A stretch of DNA of 64,000 nucleotides. Source: DATJSN01 sp035504095 (lineage in GTDB: Bacteria; Planctomycetota; Phycisphaerae; WQYP01). The notes under the pieces are model-generated. The model did no database searches. It had not been told where the DNA came from and saw nothing but the letters and a program-made list of their open reading frames with translations. The position numbers were made by a program, and so were the translations under genes. Of the stretch, positions 1 through 8,653 are shown one piece after another; the first letter of the stretch is position 1; each line of letters starts with the position of its first letter. Where the stretch lies: positions 24,651 to 88,650 of the forward strand of contig DATJSN010000079.1 in the NCBI GenBank assembly GCA_035504095.1, written 5' to 3'.

Positions 1-593
1 ATTCGTGGCATAATTTCTGGGGTGATGCCAACGCCGGTATCGGAAACATCAACAAATGCACGATCCTGATCCACGTGGGTGCGGATGATCAGTTCACCAC
101 CTGATGGCATAGCTTGAATTGCATTGAGCATAAGATTGAGCAGAGCCTGTTTAAAAAGATTGGCATCCAGCACACATACAGGATCAATGGATGAAAGGCT
201 CGCGTGCAGTCGCACTCCGGCCGCCATCGCCTGGGGCTGGAAAAAATCAATCAAATCTCGCACCAGGCCATTGAGCTTTACAGGTTGGGTGCGAATTTCC
301 AGCCGTCCGGCGAAACGGAGAAAATCATCAAGAGTCTGACTTAAACGTTCCACTTCTTTACGCAATGTCGCCGTACGAGACTGACTGGACTGGGCGCCGG
401 GTAATTTTGCAAGGTCTTCCTGCAACAATTGTAGATTAAGTTTTACTGTCGAAAGTGGATTTTTGAGCTCATGGGCCAAACCTGCGGCCAGTTCGCCCAG
501 TTGCGTTAATTGCCGTTGCCGTGCGATGCGCTCCCGCTCACGTTTATCCAATTCAGCGGATTCAGCGGGTGATCCGGACGCAAATTCAGGCAT
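1..593 (-). CDS. Sensor histidine kinase, C-terminal part cut by window edge
   Basis: Read on the minus strand, this open frame starts at the ATG at 593 and leaves the window still open. Residues 1-30 are a charged helix. The dimerisation/phosphoacceptor box follows with the motif GLAHELKNPLS, in which His41 is the expected phosphorylated residue. The ATPase domain follows, with an N-box (LLNLMLNAIQAMPSGG) and the G1 box DTGVGI just before the edge. There is no sensor or membrane segment before the H-box, so this appears to be a soluble NtrB/AtoS-like kinase that autophosphorylates and passes phosphate to an unseen response regulator. It begins about 90 bases after the pnp stop on the same strand and may be cotranscribed. 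No clear ribosome binding site precedes the ATG, so the start is uncertain. Confidence 0.85.
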   Translation of the reverse strand, partial: MPEFASGSPAESAELDKRERERIARQRQLTQLGELAAGLAHELKNPLSTVKLNLQLLQEDLAKLPGAQSSQSRTATLRKEVERLSQTLDDFLRFAGRLEIRTQPVKLNGLVRDLIDFFQPQAMAAGVRLHASLSSIDPVCVLDANLFKQALLNLMLNAIQAMPSGGELIIRTHVDQDRAFVDVSDTGVGITPEIMPR

Positions 594-681
594 GGATTCG
601 ATCTCGGATGAATGCGTTAGTACTGATATGTGATTTCGCCACGCGGCGAATCATTATCGTTTTTGCACGTCGCATTTTCGA

Positions 682-2820
682 TCATTGCGTGCTGGCGACA
701 GCATCGCTCGCTGGCGCTGGCGTCTGTGGAGACTCATCTCGTATGGCCTGTTTGCGGGAGAGCTTGATGCGTCCCTGATCGTCAATGGCGATGACTTTGA
801 CGCGAACTTCCTGACCAATCTTCACTTCATCCTGAACGTTTTTAACATATTTATCTGCAAGCTCGCTGATGTGACACAGGCCATCGACTCCCGGAATGAC
901 TTCGATGAATGCACCAAAATCCTTTACTGAACTGACGCGACCGTTGTAAATTTTCCCGATTTTTACGTCTTCAGTCAGACGTTCAACTTCTTCACGGGCT
1001 TTTTCCGCCGCCTGCATTCCAAGTGCGGAAATAAACACAGTTCCATCATCATCGATATCGATTTTGGCGCCGGTGGTTTCAACAATTTTCTTGATGGTTT
1101 TGCCGCCGGGGCCAATCACCTTGCCGATTTTCTCTGGGTTGATCCGAATGGTCAGCAGACGCGGAGCATAAGGCGAAATCTGCGGACGATGACCGGCAAT
1201 GGCTGATTGCATATTTTCCAGAATGATCAACCGGGCGACGCGGGCCTGTTCCAGCGCGGCGGCGATCAAATCATGCCGCAGACCGCGGATTTTCAGATCA
1301 AGCTGAATTCCTGTTATGCCCTGTGTTGTTCCGGAAACTTTAAAATCCATATCACCGTAATGGTCTTCTTCGCCGATGATGTCCGTAAGTAATACTTCGC
1401 GTGAAGAATCCATTACCAGTCCGATACTGATGCCTGCGACCGGACGGACCAGTGGGACACCGGCATCCAGCAGGGCCAGCGTGCCGCCGCAAACCGACGC
1501 CATCGACGAACTGCCGTTGGATTCCAGGATGTCCGAAACTACGCGAATGACGTAGGGAAATTGTTCCGGCGACGGCAGAACCGGCTCCAGAGAGCGTTCC
1601 GCCAGGGCGCCGTGGCCGATTTCGCGCCGTCCCGGTCCCATGATCCGTTTGACTTCGCCCGTTGCAAACGGCGGGAAGTTGTAATGCAGCATGAATTTCT
1701 TGGCATATTCTTCACCAAGGCCATCGACAATTTGCTCATCATCACCGGTACCCAGAGTGGTGGTAACCAGGGCCTGGGTCTCGCCGCGACTGAAAATCGC
1801 TGAACCGTGCGTGCGAGGCAGAATCCCAACCTCGCAATGAAGCGGACGGATGGTGGTAGCGTCGCGGCCGTCCGGACGTTTGCCAGAGAGGATCATTTCA
1901 CGAACAATTTTTTCTTCAGCAGTGGCAAATGCTATGGCAACGTGCATGGGGTTGTTTAATGATTTGCCAGACGCGGCATCCAAGGCAGTAAATTTTTCCA
2001 TGATTTCGTTTTTTACTGCATTGACGGCGTCGTTGCGTTCGTGTTTGCCGACAATTACTTTAGCCTGGCGGATACGATCGGCGTATTTGAACACCTCAAC
2101 GATGAGCTCTGCAGAAGGTCCATGCAGGCTAACGCGTTTAGGTTTACCTACCTTTGATATAAGTTCTTTCTGAAGAGCTACAATTTGATGTATCAGCTTG
2201 TGGCCCAGTTCGATGGCTTCGAGAATTGTTTTCTCTGGCAATTCCCGGCTTCCAACCTCGATCATATTCACCGCTTCATCGGTTCCTGCGAGCAATAAAT
2301 CCAAATCGGATTGATCCAGTTCAGAAGTTGTGGGCATAAGAACAAATTTGCCATCAACCCGGCCTATACGCACTGCACCAATGGGGCCCTCAAAAGGAAC
2401 TTCGCTGATACCCAATGCTGCCGAAGCTCCGATCATAGCTAACACATCCGGGTCATTCTGACCGTCCGCGGAAAGCACCAGCACTTGGATCAGTACTTCA
2501 TCAAAATACCCTTGGGGAAACAGGGGTCTTATGGGTCGATCGATCATGCGCGCAGTAAGTGTTTCCTTGGTGGAAGGACGTCCTTCGCGCTTGATAAAAC
2601 CGCCGGGAAATTTGCCGGCAGCAGACGTTTTCTCTCGATAATCGACGGTAAGAGGAAAAAAATCGGTTCCCGGACGCGGATCAGAGGAAACCACTGTTGC
2701 CAGAATCACAGTTTCGCCATACCGCACCAGCACTGCACCGTCCGCCTGTTTGGCCAGGTAACCGGTTTCAATCGAGAGAGGTTTACCATTAATTTGCGTT
2801 TCAACTTTCGTAGCCGTCAT
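682..2820 (-). CDS. pnp: Polyribonucleotide nucleotidyltransferase (PNPase)
   Basis: This 712-residue protein is a phosphorolytic 3'-to-5' exoribonuclease that degrades mRNA in the cytoplasm, usually as a trimer and in the degradosome. Two RNase PH-like domains fill about residues 1-540, with the family signatures FFPLTVDYREK and KRIMGPGRREIGHG. A KH domain follows (about 555-615, motif GKVIGPGGKTIKKI), then an S1 domain (about 625-695, GRVSSVKDFGAFIEV). Length is normal for the family. The ATG at 2820 is preceded by a GAAGGTGAAG ribosome binding site. The gene lies downstream of rpsO on the same strand, the classical rpsO-pnp order, with about 170 bases between them. Confidence 0.98.
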   Translation of the reverse strand: MTATKVETQINGKPLSIETGYLAKQADGAVLVRYGETVILATVVSSDPRPGTDFFPLTVDYREKTSAAGKFPGGFIKREGRPSTKETLTARMIDRPIRPLFPQGYFDEVLIQVLVLSADGQNDPDVLAMIGASAALGISEVPFEGPIGAVRIGRVDGKFVLMPTTSELDQSDLDLLLAGTDEAVNMIEVGSRELPEKTILEAIELGHKLIHQIVALQKELISKVGKPKRVSLHGPSAELIVEVFKYADRIRQAKVIVGKHERNDAVNAVKNEIMEKFTALDAASGKSLNNPMHVAIAFATAEEKIVREMILSGKRPDGRDATTIRPLHCEVGILPRTHGSAIFSRGETQALVTTTLGTGDDEQIVDGLGEEYAKKFMLHYNFPPFATGEVKRIMGPGRREIGHGALAERSLEPVLPSPEQFPYVIRVVSDILESNGSSSMASVCGGTLALLDAGVPLVRPVAGISIGLVMDSSREVLLTDIIGEEDHYGDMDFKVSGTTQGITGIQLDLKIRGLRHDLIAAALEQARVARLIILENMQSAIAGHRPQISPYAPRLLTIRINPEKIGKVIGPGGKTIKKIVETTGAKIDIDDDGTVFISALGMQAAEKAREEVERLTEDVKIGKIYNGRVSSVKDFGAFIEVIPGVDGLCHISELADKYVKNVQDEVKIGQEVRVKVIAIDDQGRIKLSRKQAIRDESPQTPAPASDAVASTQ

Positions 2821-2993
2821 TTTTCTTCACCTTCATTTATTCCGACGCCATCCGATAATATTTTCCAACACTTCCAATATTAACTAAAAACTTTCGTTAA
2901 CGGTCCAAAACTAAGAAAGCCAATTCCACATAGTCACGATCATTTGCATCAGGTAAAAATTTTTCCGATCGGACCGCAATTCTTTTTCTTTCA

Positions 2994-3260
2994 TTATTTA
3001 CGCAAACCCAGCCGGGTAATGATTGTTTGATAACGTTGCGGATCCGTACGGGTCAAATACTTAAGTAAACTTGAACGCTTACCCACCATTTTCAGCAGGC
3101 CCCGGCGGGAGGAAAAATCTTTCTTGTGGTTTTTGAGATGCTCTGTAAGTTCATTGATCCGTTCAGTCAAGAGTGCAATCTGCACTTCGGCTGAACCAGT
3201 ATCTTTTTCATGAATGCGTGTATCCCCGATAATTTTCTTCTTGCGGTCCTCAGTAATCAT
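2994..3260 (-). CDS. rpsO: 30S ribosomal protein S15
   Basis: This 88-residue protein is S15, a primary 16S rRNA-binding protein of the small subunit. The typical signature is present: HEKDTGSAEVQIALLTERI, LKNHKKDFSSRRGLLKMVGKR and the terminal RYQTIITRLGLRK. The frame is open to an upstream codon at 3308, but the ATG at 3260 gives the normal family length and has a GAAAGGTG ribosome binding site 10-11 bases upstream, so it is chosen. It is the first gene of the rpsO-pnp unit. A good promoter lies about 85 bases upstream, leaving an 80-base leader that could carry S15 autoregulation, as known in other bacteria; I see no specific structure for this. Confidence 0.97.
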   Translation of the reverse strand: MITEDRKKKIIGDTRIHEKDTGSAEVQIALLTERINELTEHLKNHKKDFSSRRGLLKMVGKRSSLLKYLTRTDPQRYQTIITRLGLRK

Positions 3261-3346
3261 TAAAAAAGTACACCTTTCACCGTATAAACGGCGGGACACG
3301 TCCAGCACATGCCGGTTCGTTCCTCGCTGATTTTTTCGAACTTAAC

Positions 3347-3374
3347 ATTATACATTTATGCGATAGGGTCGCAA
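3347..3374 (-). promoter_or_regulatory. Sigma-70-type promoter of rpsO-pnp
   Basis: On the minus strand a -35 element TTGCGA (3374-3369) is followed after 16 bases by a perfect -10 element TATAAT (3352-3347). Transcription would start near 3340, about 80 bases before the rpsO ATG. Confidence 0.6.
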
Positions 3375-3407
3375 GGATGTCAAATGTAAGGAAAAAGAAC
3401 GTGCAAC

Positions 3408-3761
3408 TCATATAGCTTCGCCGCCGCTTACGCCATCGCTGATGCGTACCACATTTTCCAACGGTAAAATAAATATTTTTCCATCTCCAAACTGGCCTTT
3501 GCCGCCGGGACCGCTGCGTGCGGCCTTGGTAATCGCATCAATGGTGGGTTGAACGAAATTATCATTCACCGCGATGTCCAAACGTACCTTGCGGATCAAA
3601 TTGACCTGCGCAGCAAGACCGCGAAAAAATTCCGTGTGTCCTTTCTGTCGGCCATAACCCTGTACATCACTGACAGTGAGGCGAAAAACTTCTACGTCAC
3701 TAAGGGCTTGTTTTACTGCGTCGAGCCGATAGGGCTGAATGATGGCGATAATCCATTTCAA
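3408..3761 (-). CDS. PII nitrogen regulatory protein with altered T- and B-loops
   Basis: This 117-residue protein of the GlnB/GlnK family would sense 2-oxoglutarate and ATP/ADP and control the ammonium channel encoded upstream. Family motifs are clear: the T-loop start GYGRQKGHTEF and the FGDGKIFILPLENVVRI strand. Two points are odd. The uridylylation site Tyr51 is Ala (RGLAAQV instead of RGAEYMV), Tyr46 is Phe, and position 49 (the cyanobacterial phosphoserine) is Leu. The ATP-binding B-loop is about five residues longer and glycine-rich (SGPGGKGQFGDGK). The start is TTG at 3761, eight bases after a strong AGGAGG. It follows the amt gene on the same strand, the usual amtB-glnK arrangement, but a strong terminator separates them. 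Confidence 0.95.
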   Translation of the reverse strand: MKWIIAIIQPYRLDAVKQALSDVEVFRLTVSDVQGYGRQKGHTEFFRGLAAQVNLIRKVRLDIAVNDNFVQPTIDAITKAARSGPGGKGQFGDGKIFILPLENVVRISDGVSGGEAI

Positions 3762-3820
3762 TTTTTGTCCTCCTATATTCGTTTAACGAAGGAAGTGTAA
3801 CCCGTATTCTTCAGTAGGGC

Positions 3821-3860
3821 AAAAAAAAGAGCGACCGGGGCGGAAAATCGCCCCGATCGC
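3821..3860 (-). terminator. Strong intrinsic terminator between amt and the PII gene
   Basis: On the minus strand a 12-bp stem GCGATCGGGGCG / CGCCCCGGTCGC (one G-U pair) with a six-base loop is followed by two bases and then a run of eight T. It lies 60 bases after the amt stop and 60 bases before the PII start. Confidence 0.85.
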
Positions 3861-3918
3861 CCGGGAATTCAAGCTAATCATCTTTACCGTTAATGAAGCG
3901 GCTTTGCGCCAATGAACA

Positions 3919-5475
3919 TCAGACGGTAATCGGTCCTGAAGAATCCTGATCGGCAAGGCCGTAGGCTTCTTCTCCGTGAACCGCGAGGTCGCCAAGTCTG
4001 AGTTTTTCTTCAGACATGCGCAGCGGTACAAAGAGCTTAATGCCAAACATGATAACCGTCGTGATTATCAGGTTCCATCCGATGATAAAGCCGGCACCAT
4101 ACACTTGGAGTAAGAGCTGGTGTGGATTTCCATAAAGTGCGCCACCTATATTACCATTTGTTGCACCAGGTTCGGCAACCAAATTGAAAGCAGCGCATCC
4201 CAGTGGAGTTGCCAATATACCGGTCAAAAGGCCACCGGTTAATCCGGCAAATCCGTGGGTATGGATTACGCCAAGGCAATCGTCGACTTTAGTGAAGATC
4301 GAAAGTTTCTTGCCAAGGATATTCATCGTGGTCCATGGGACAATAGCTCCCACCAGACCGACGGCTAACGCACCATAACCGTTGACTACACCGGCTCCCG
4401 GCGTAATACCGACAAGACCGGCGATCATACCGTTAACGGCGCCAAGCACAGATGGTTTGCCATACCTGAAGTAATCCAGGAACATCCATGTTAACAAAGC
4501 TGCTGCTGTAGCCACGTTGGTGTTCAGAACGGCAGCACCGGCATCCGGAGAAGCCGTGTATGGGTCGCCGCCGTTAAAACCATCCCAACCAAGCCACAAC
4601 AGGCCCGCGCCAGCGAGCACCATAAGGATGTTATTGGGTTTAAAGTTGCTGCGATCAGCGGGCAACCGTGGACCAAGAATGGCTGCGGCAACAAATGCCG
4701 ATACACCTGCTGCCAAGTGAATGACGTAGCCGCCTGAATAGTCAATACAACCCATTTGGGCAAGCCATCCGCCACCCCACAGACTAAATGCACCTACGGT
4801 ATAGGAGAGGGTCAGCCAGAGCGGACAGAAAAGCATCCAAGCCACGAAACTCATCCGGCCAAAAAGGGAGCCGGCGATCAGGATGACGGTAATAGCTGCA
4901 AACACAAATTGGAAGAAGACCATTGAAGCCATGGGGAATGCAGCATAAGAAAAGCCTGATCCATCTGCATAATGCCCTGCACCTGGCAAACACGCCTGGG
5001 TAAGCTCACTATGCATGGCAGCTGCAGATATGGGTTGCCCAACAAAGCCCTGCCCAGCAACTGCTAACCATTGTGGCCCGAAGCCCATATTATAGGCCCA
5101 GAGAAGCCAGGCAATCAGCACCGAGGAAAAGGCATAGAAGACCATGAAGGCGGAGTTAATCGCCCATTTCTTCTTTACCACGCCGCCGTACAAAATGGCC
5201 AGACCAGGAATGCTTTGAATACCAACGATGGTTGCGGCAATCATTTGCCAGGCATTGTCGCCGTTGTTAAGCCACGTTGGATCAACAATTGGATTGTTGT
5301 CAGCAGGGCCTGGGCTTGGTCCAACAAATACGCTTTCTCCACCAACAGTCGTGGTGGTAGGTGCCGAAGCCGTTTGTGCCATCACGGGCGCGACAATCAT
5401 TATCACCACCAACAGTGCAGAGAGCACCGCCATGGCTTTAATAACTTGTCCTGTAAGTAGTTTTCTAAAACGCAT
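3919..5475 (-). CDS. amt: Ammonium transporter (Amt family)
   Basis: This channel moves NH4+/NH3 across the cytoplasmic membrane and belongs to the Amt/MEP/Rh family. The chosen start gives 518 residues. A signal-peptide-like N terminus ending near PVMAQTASA is followed by eleven or so hydrophobic segments. Recognisable motifs are the first membrane segment (IPGLAILYGGVVKKK), the Trp/Phe-rich pore region (AFSLWGGGWLAQMGCIDYSGG) and the conserved HTHGFAGLTGG histidine motif. Two starts are plausible: ATG 5475 (GGGAGG upstream, directly before the signal peptide) and ATG 5568 (AAAGGAG upstream), which adds 31 mostly polar residues. I favour 5475 because the signal peptide is then N-terminal. 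It is followed by a terminator and a PII gene that probably regulates it. Confidence 0.95.
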   Translation of the reverse strand: MRFRKLLTGQVIKAMAVLSALLVVIMIVAPVMAQTASAPTTTTVGGESVFVGPSPGPADNNPIVDPTWLNNGDNAWQMIAATIVGIQSIPGLAILYGGVVKKKWAINSAFMVFYAFSSVLIAWLLWAYNMGFGPQWLAVAGQGFVGQPISAAAMHSELTQACLPGAGHYADGSGFSYAAFPMASMVFFQFVFAAITVILIAGSLFGRMSFVAWMLFCPLWLTLSYTVGAFSLWGGGWLAQMGCIDYSGGYVIHLAAGVSAFVAAAILGPRLPADRSNFKPNNILMVLAGAGLLWLGWDGFNGGDPYTASPDAGAAVLNTNVATAAALLTWMFLDYFRYGKPSVLGAVNGMIAGLVGITPGAGVVNGYGALAVGLVGAIVPWTTMNILGKKLSIFTKVDDCLGVIHTHGFAGLTGGLLTGILATPLGCAAFNLVAEPGATNGNIGGALYGNPHQLLLQVYGAGFIIGWNLIITTVIMFGIKLFVPLRMSEEKLRLGDLAVHGEEAYGLADQDSSGPITV

Positions 5476-5624
5476 CAAAAAAGTCCTCCCAAAAAAACCT
5501 CTCAACCCTGAAATAGTATTTCCAGCCCGCAACGCACGGGTGGAAGACAATGCACCAGAATCGGCCATCAACACTCCTTTCAAAATGCGGCCCTGTTGTT
5601 GGGCCATAATTCCGAGTTCTATCC

Positions 5625-5639
5625 GCTGACTTTGTCAGC
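5625..5639. promoter_or_regulatory. 15-bp palindrome upstream of amt, possible operator
   Basis: GCTGAC-TTT-GTCAGC is a perfect inverted repeat between the hypothetical gene at 5675-6169 and amt, within the expected amt leader or promoter. It could be an operator or a small hairpin. No matching -10/-35 pair is obvious beside it. Confidence 0.3.
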
Positions 5640-5674
5640 CTGAACTTTACAACAACAAATCATTGCCGCGCATA

Positions 5675-6169
5675 TCAGCAAAGACGGGGGAGTTGCTGCA
5701 AATCGGAATGTAAAATAAAGCTGGAATTCGAAGCGATTCGTGCAGATGAGTGGACCGTGGCAGGCGTCAGGAAATCAATTAAAGGCAGTAGTATAGCATG
5801 GGAGAGGTCAGCATTGTCTGTCAGACGAGCGCGCTCGCCAGACGAAGAAACCCAAATTTTAGATAATTGGTTGTCGGTTACAAATTCATTTGCGCAAGAC
5901 CAAATTTTTCCTTTACATTCAACGCCAAGGCATAAGCTTAAATGTCCTGGTGTATAAATCCGAATGGTGGAAACGTTCAAAGAGTCTTTAAAGTCATTTT
6001 GGACGGTACGCCTGAGGTGCATGCCAAGATTAAGAAAAATGGCCAAGGCGAGCAAAACAAGAATAAGCATTTCCAATTGAGCAACGAGAAGGTTTGTACG
6101 AACATCGGCAGACAATGATCCAACCGCAGAACCAGACTGCTGATCAGTTTTTATGCAACTTGCGCTCAT
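5675..6169 (-). CDS. Hypothetical single-pass membrane protein
   Basis: I do not recognise this 164-residue protein. It has a polar N terminus of about 30 residues, one strong membrane segment (about 31-52, LEMLILVLLALAIFLNLGMHL), a basic juxtamembrane stretch and a 110-residue soluble tail with three cysteines (LCLGVECKGKIWSC). This layout suggests an anchored cytoplasmic or periplasmic domain. The ATG at 6169 is used because TTGGAG lies just upstream; the frame is open to 6217 without another good ribosome binding site. It sits 200 bases upstream of amt on the same strand. The coding call rests on the ribosome binding site and membrane segment only. Confidence 0.55.
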   Translation of the reverse strand: MSASCIKTDQQSGSAVGSLSADVRTNLLVAQLEMLILVLLALAIFLNLGMHLRRTVQNDFKDSLNVSTIRIYTPGHLSLCLGVECKGKIWSCANEFVTDNQLSKIWVSSSGERARLTDNADLSHAILLPLIDFLTPATVHSSARIASNSSFILHSDLQQLPRLC

Positions 6170-6724
6170 TAGCGGCTCCAAGATTGAAAAGAAACACATG
6201 CTTCTCAAATCAATCAACTAATGTATAATTCGCATTAGCAAAAATGCGCTTGCCTATAAACGCGCCAAACCGCGGCGGCTTGTAAGTTGCAATTGGTGTG
6301 CCAGTACAATCAACTGTTCATCGCAGCGATATTCGACACAAGCCGTAAATTTAGCAAATTTTGTCGTTTTAGTGGGTCAAAGCAAAATTTTGACGATTTT
6401 TTTGAGCCTATTAAATAATCGCGCTCTCAGTTTCAACAGAATAGTTGCACAAAAATATTGCACAAAATTTATGCACCCATGTTTTCCATATATTGTTTTA
6501 TAGTCAATATAAAGTTGTAATATCGCAATTGCGATACATATAAATGATCTATCACACAATCAAAATATGGTTCATTATATAGATTATTAGTTAATGGCGC
6601 GCGGTTTGCTTAGATATATGTGTTTCATGTGACGTCTGTTCATCAGACACCACTTCTGAATGAGAAGATAATTTGTTTGGCGAAGGTGGACTTCACCAGG
6701 ATGTTTCTAACGATGAGGTGAAAC
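6170..6724. other. AT-rich intergenic region between divergent genes
   Basis: About 550 bases separate the minus-strand gene at 5675-6169 from the plus-strand gene at 6725. The stretch 6340-6600 is markedly AT-rich compared with the neighbours. A TATAAT lies at 6224-6229 on the plus strand without a convincing -35. A 60-codon minus-strand frame (6377-6559) has no supporting feature. I see no RNA gene; the region probably carries divergent promoters. Confidence 0.5.
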
Positions 6725-7048
6725 ATGGTTCCCCTGCCTTTCAAAGTAGATTGGACGCCGTCATTCCCCGCAGCCCGAAGAAAAGTAGGGCGTCTGGCCC
6801 CAATGTCAATTCGAGATGTTCTTGCCCACAGAAAAATTACCCGCTATGCATTAGCCATGCTGATTGTTCCAGCTTACTTTCTGGGCGTTGCGATTTTGTT
6901 GGATTCTTTTTGGACGCCCTCGCAGGTACAGAAGTCAAACGCAGTGGTACAAACTTCGACGAATGGCTCTTCTTTGGCACTGGACAAGCAAGAATCCGTA
7001 GGGATGGGATTAAGGCAGTCCACTGTGGCAATAGAAGCCCATCCGTAA
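6725..7048 (+). CDS. Small hypothetical single-pass membrane protein
   Basis: This 107-residue frame is not a family I recognise. It starts at an ATG with GAGGTG at good spacing. A basic N-terminal third (about 38 residues) is followed by one membrane segment (about 40-62, YALAMLIVPAYFLGVAILLDSFW) and a polar Ser/Thr/Gln-rich tail predicted outside. This inside-positive layout is typical of a real type II membrane protein. An overlapping frame (6673-7065) has no such features. It sits just upstream of the antiporter gene but with 80 bases between them. Confidence 0.5.
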   Translation: MVPLPFKVDWTPSFPAARRKVGRLAPMSIRDVLAHRKITRYALAMLIVPAYFLGVAILLDSFWTPSQVQKSNAVVQTSTNGSSLALDKQESVGMGLRQSTVAIEAHP

Positions 7049-7128
7049 TTGCTTTGGGCTATTAATCACATTACACAGGCGACATTGTTATCCAGTAAAT
7101 ACCCTTTTCATACCATCATTTAGACGGC

Positions 7129-8616
7129 ATGATTGCCGTCATGAAAAGCTGGTTAAACCTCTGCCCACGTTTTGAAATTAACTGGTGCTACCCATCAGCA
7201 CCAAATAATTCATCACCCACAAACATCAAACCCCGTTGGCATATTCTATTGGTTGCCCTGCTGATTTCCGCCGCAGTTTTTTTGGCTCATTGGATTCTGA
7301 CAGATTTACAAAGTGGTTCTTCGCCGTCCAAAGTCGAGTTGTATTGGTGTAGTCCCTTTGTCGTACTTCTCCTGGCGCTGGCCGTTTTACCCGTAGTAGT
7401 TCCACATGTCTGGCATCGCCACTATATCATGATTTGCGGCGGCATCGGATTTCTGGCGGCACTCGGTTACTCCTTCGGATTGAATGGGTTGAAAGATGAA
7501 GCGGAGAGCTTGGCGCTCTATCTGCCATTTATTACCTTGCTAAGTGCGTTATTTGTGATTGCTTCCGGAATTCAGGTTGCAGTGAACCACCCGGCTTCAC
7601 CAGTATCCAATGTCATGATGCTTCTTCTTGGAGCGATCCTTGCCAATGTCCTGGGCACAACGGGTATAAGCATTCTACTAATTCGACCGTTTCTGGAAAT
7701 GAATATGAAGCGGCTTCAGCCTTTTCACATCGTATTTTTTGTATTTATCGTATCCAATATCGGCGGCGTTCTTACACCCATGGGCGACCCACCCTTACTC
7801 GCCGGATTCCTGTTTGGTATGCCGTTCTGGTGGATGCTTCGCCACGCCTGGGCTCCATGGTTGTTAGCCATATCATTGCTACTGCTGGTGTTTTATCTGA
7901 TGGACAGGCGAATACCCTCTAGTAAAGCAAGTTCTGGGGTAAACTCGGTCGCCAATTGCATTAAACTTACAGGTCTGGGGCAGTTATTTTTTATCTGCTT
8001 GGTATTGGCAGGTTTATTTCTATCATCTCCATGGAGCGAAATAGTAATGATTATGGCGGCCGGAATCTCGCTGAGCCTGACGCCTGCCATGGTGCATGGA
8101 AATAACCATTTCACCTTTTATCCATTACGGGAAATGGCGATATTGTTTCTGGGAATTTTTCTAACCATGGCGCCGGTTCTGAATATCCTTTCTCATGCAT
8201 CCGAAGAAGGAAAGCTTGATAATGCTTTGAAAACGCCTGGACGCTGCTATATTCTGGCCGGCGGTTTGTCCGCCTTCCTTGACAATACGCCAACGTATCT
8301 TGCCTGTTTGCAAAGTCGAGCGGTCCAAGGACAATCAAATCAAACTGATTCGAATCTCACAGGCGAGAAGAAAACAAAGATATTACAAAATTTGGCCGCA
8401 AATCCCGTTGAGGGTCTGTATACACTGGCTATTTCTCTGGGAGCCGTGTTTTTCGGCGCCGCAACATGGATCGGCAATGGCCCGAATCTTTTGATCAAAA
8501 GTATTGCTGAGGAAAGTGGAATCGCGTGTCCTTCATTTGTCGCTTATATTTTAAAGTACACTATACCCATACTGTTGCCTGTGCTCGTTCTGGTATGGCT
8601 GGTTTTTCTTTTGTAA
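7129..8616 (+). CDS. Putative Na+/H+ antiporter of the ion transporter (CitMHS/NhaD-like) superfamily
   Basis: This 495-residue multi-pass membrane protein has about twelve hydrophobic segments. Its signatures are those of the NhaD/ArsB/Cit ion-transporter superfamily: an ANVLGTTGISILLIRPFLEMN helix, the NIGGVLTPMGDPPLL re-entrant motif and, in the second repeat, AFLDNTPTYL and ATWIGNGPNLL. It probably exchanges sodium for protons at the cytoplasmic membrane, but the substrate cannot be read from sequence and a dicarboxylate or arsenite role is possible. Two nearby ATGs (7129 and 7141) could be the start, and neither has a strong ribosome binding site. The following pabB gene is 37 bases downstream. 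Confidence 0.85.
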   Translation: MIAVMKSWLNLCPRFEINWCYPSAPNNSSPTNIKPRWHILLVALLISAAVFLAHWILTDLQSGSSPSKVELYWCSPFVVLLLALAVLPVVVPHVWHRHYIMICGGIGFLAALGYSFGLNGLKDEAESLALYLPFITLLSALFVIASGIQVAVNHPASPVSNVMMLLLGAILANVLGTTGISILLIRPFLEMNMKRLQPFHIVFFVFIVSNIGGVLTPMGDPPLLAGFLFGMPFWWMLRHAWAPWLLAISLLLLVFYLMDRRIPSSKASSGVNSVANCIKLTGLGQLFFICLVLAGLFLSSPWSEIVMIMAAGISLSLTPAMVHGNNHFTFYPLREMAILFLGIFLTMAPVLNILSHASEEGKLDNALKTPGRCYILAGGLSAFLDNTPTYLACLQSRAVQGQSNQTDSNLTGEKKTKILQNLAANPVEGLYTLAISLGAVFFGAATWIGNGPNLLIKSIAEESGIACPSFVAYILKYTIPILLPVLVLVWLVFLL

Positions 8617-8653
8617 ATGGCTTCTATCCAACAAGATGAGCGCCAAGGTGTGA

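Noticed and set aside
3762..3800. Promoter-like TTACAC-17-TATAGG directly before the PII gene
   Set aside because: A transcript from it would begin inside or after the ribosome binding site, so it could not be used for that gene.
6377..6559. 60-codon minus-strand frame in the AT-rich gap
   Set aside because: No ribosome binding site, and the composition simply reflects AT-rich DNA.
6673..7065. Alternative frame overlapping the small membrane protein
   Set aside because: It has no ribosome binding site or membrane segment, whereas the 6725 frame has both.
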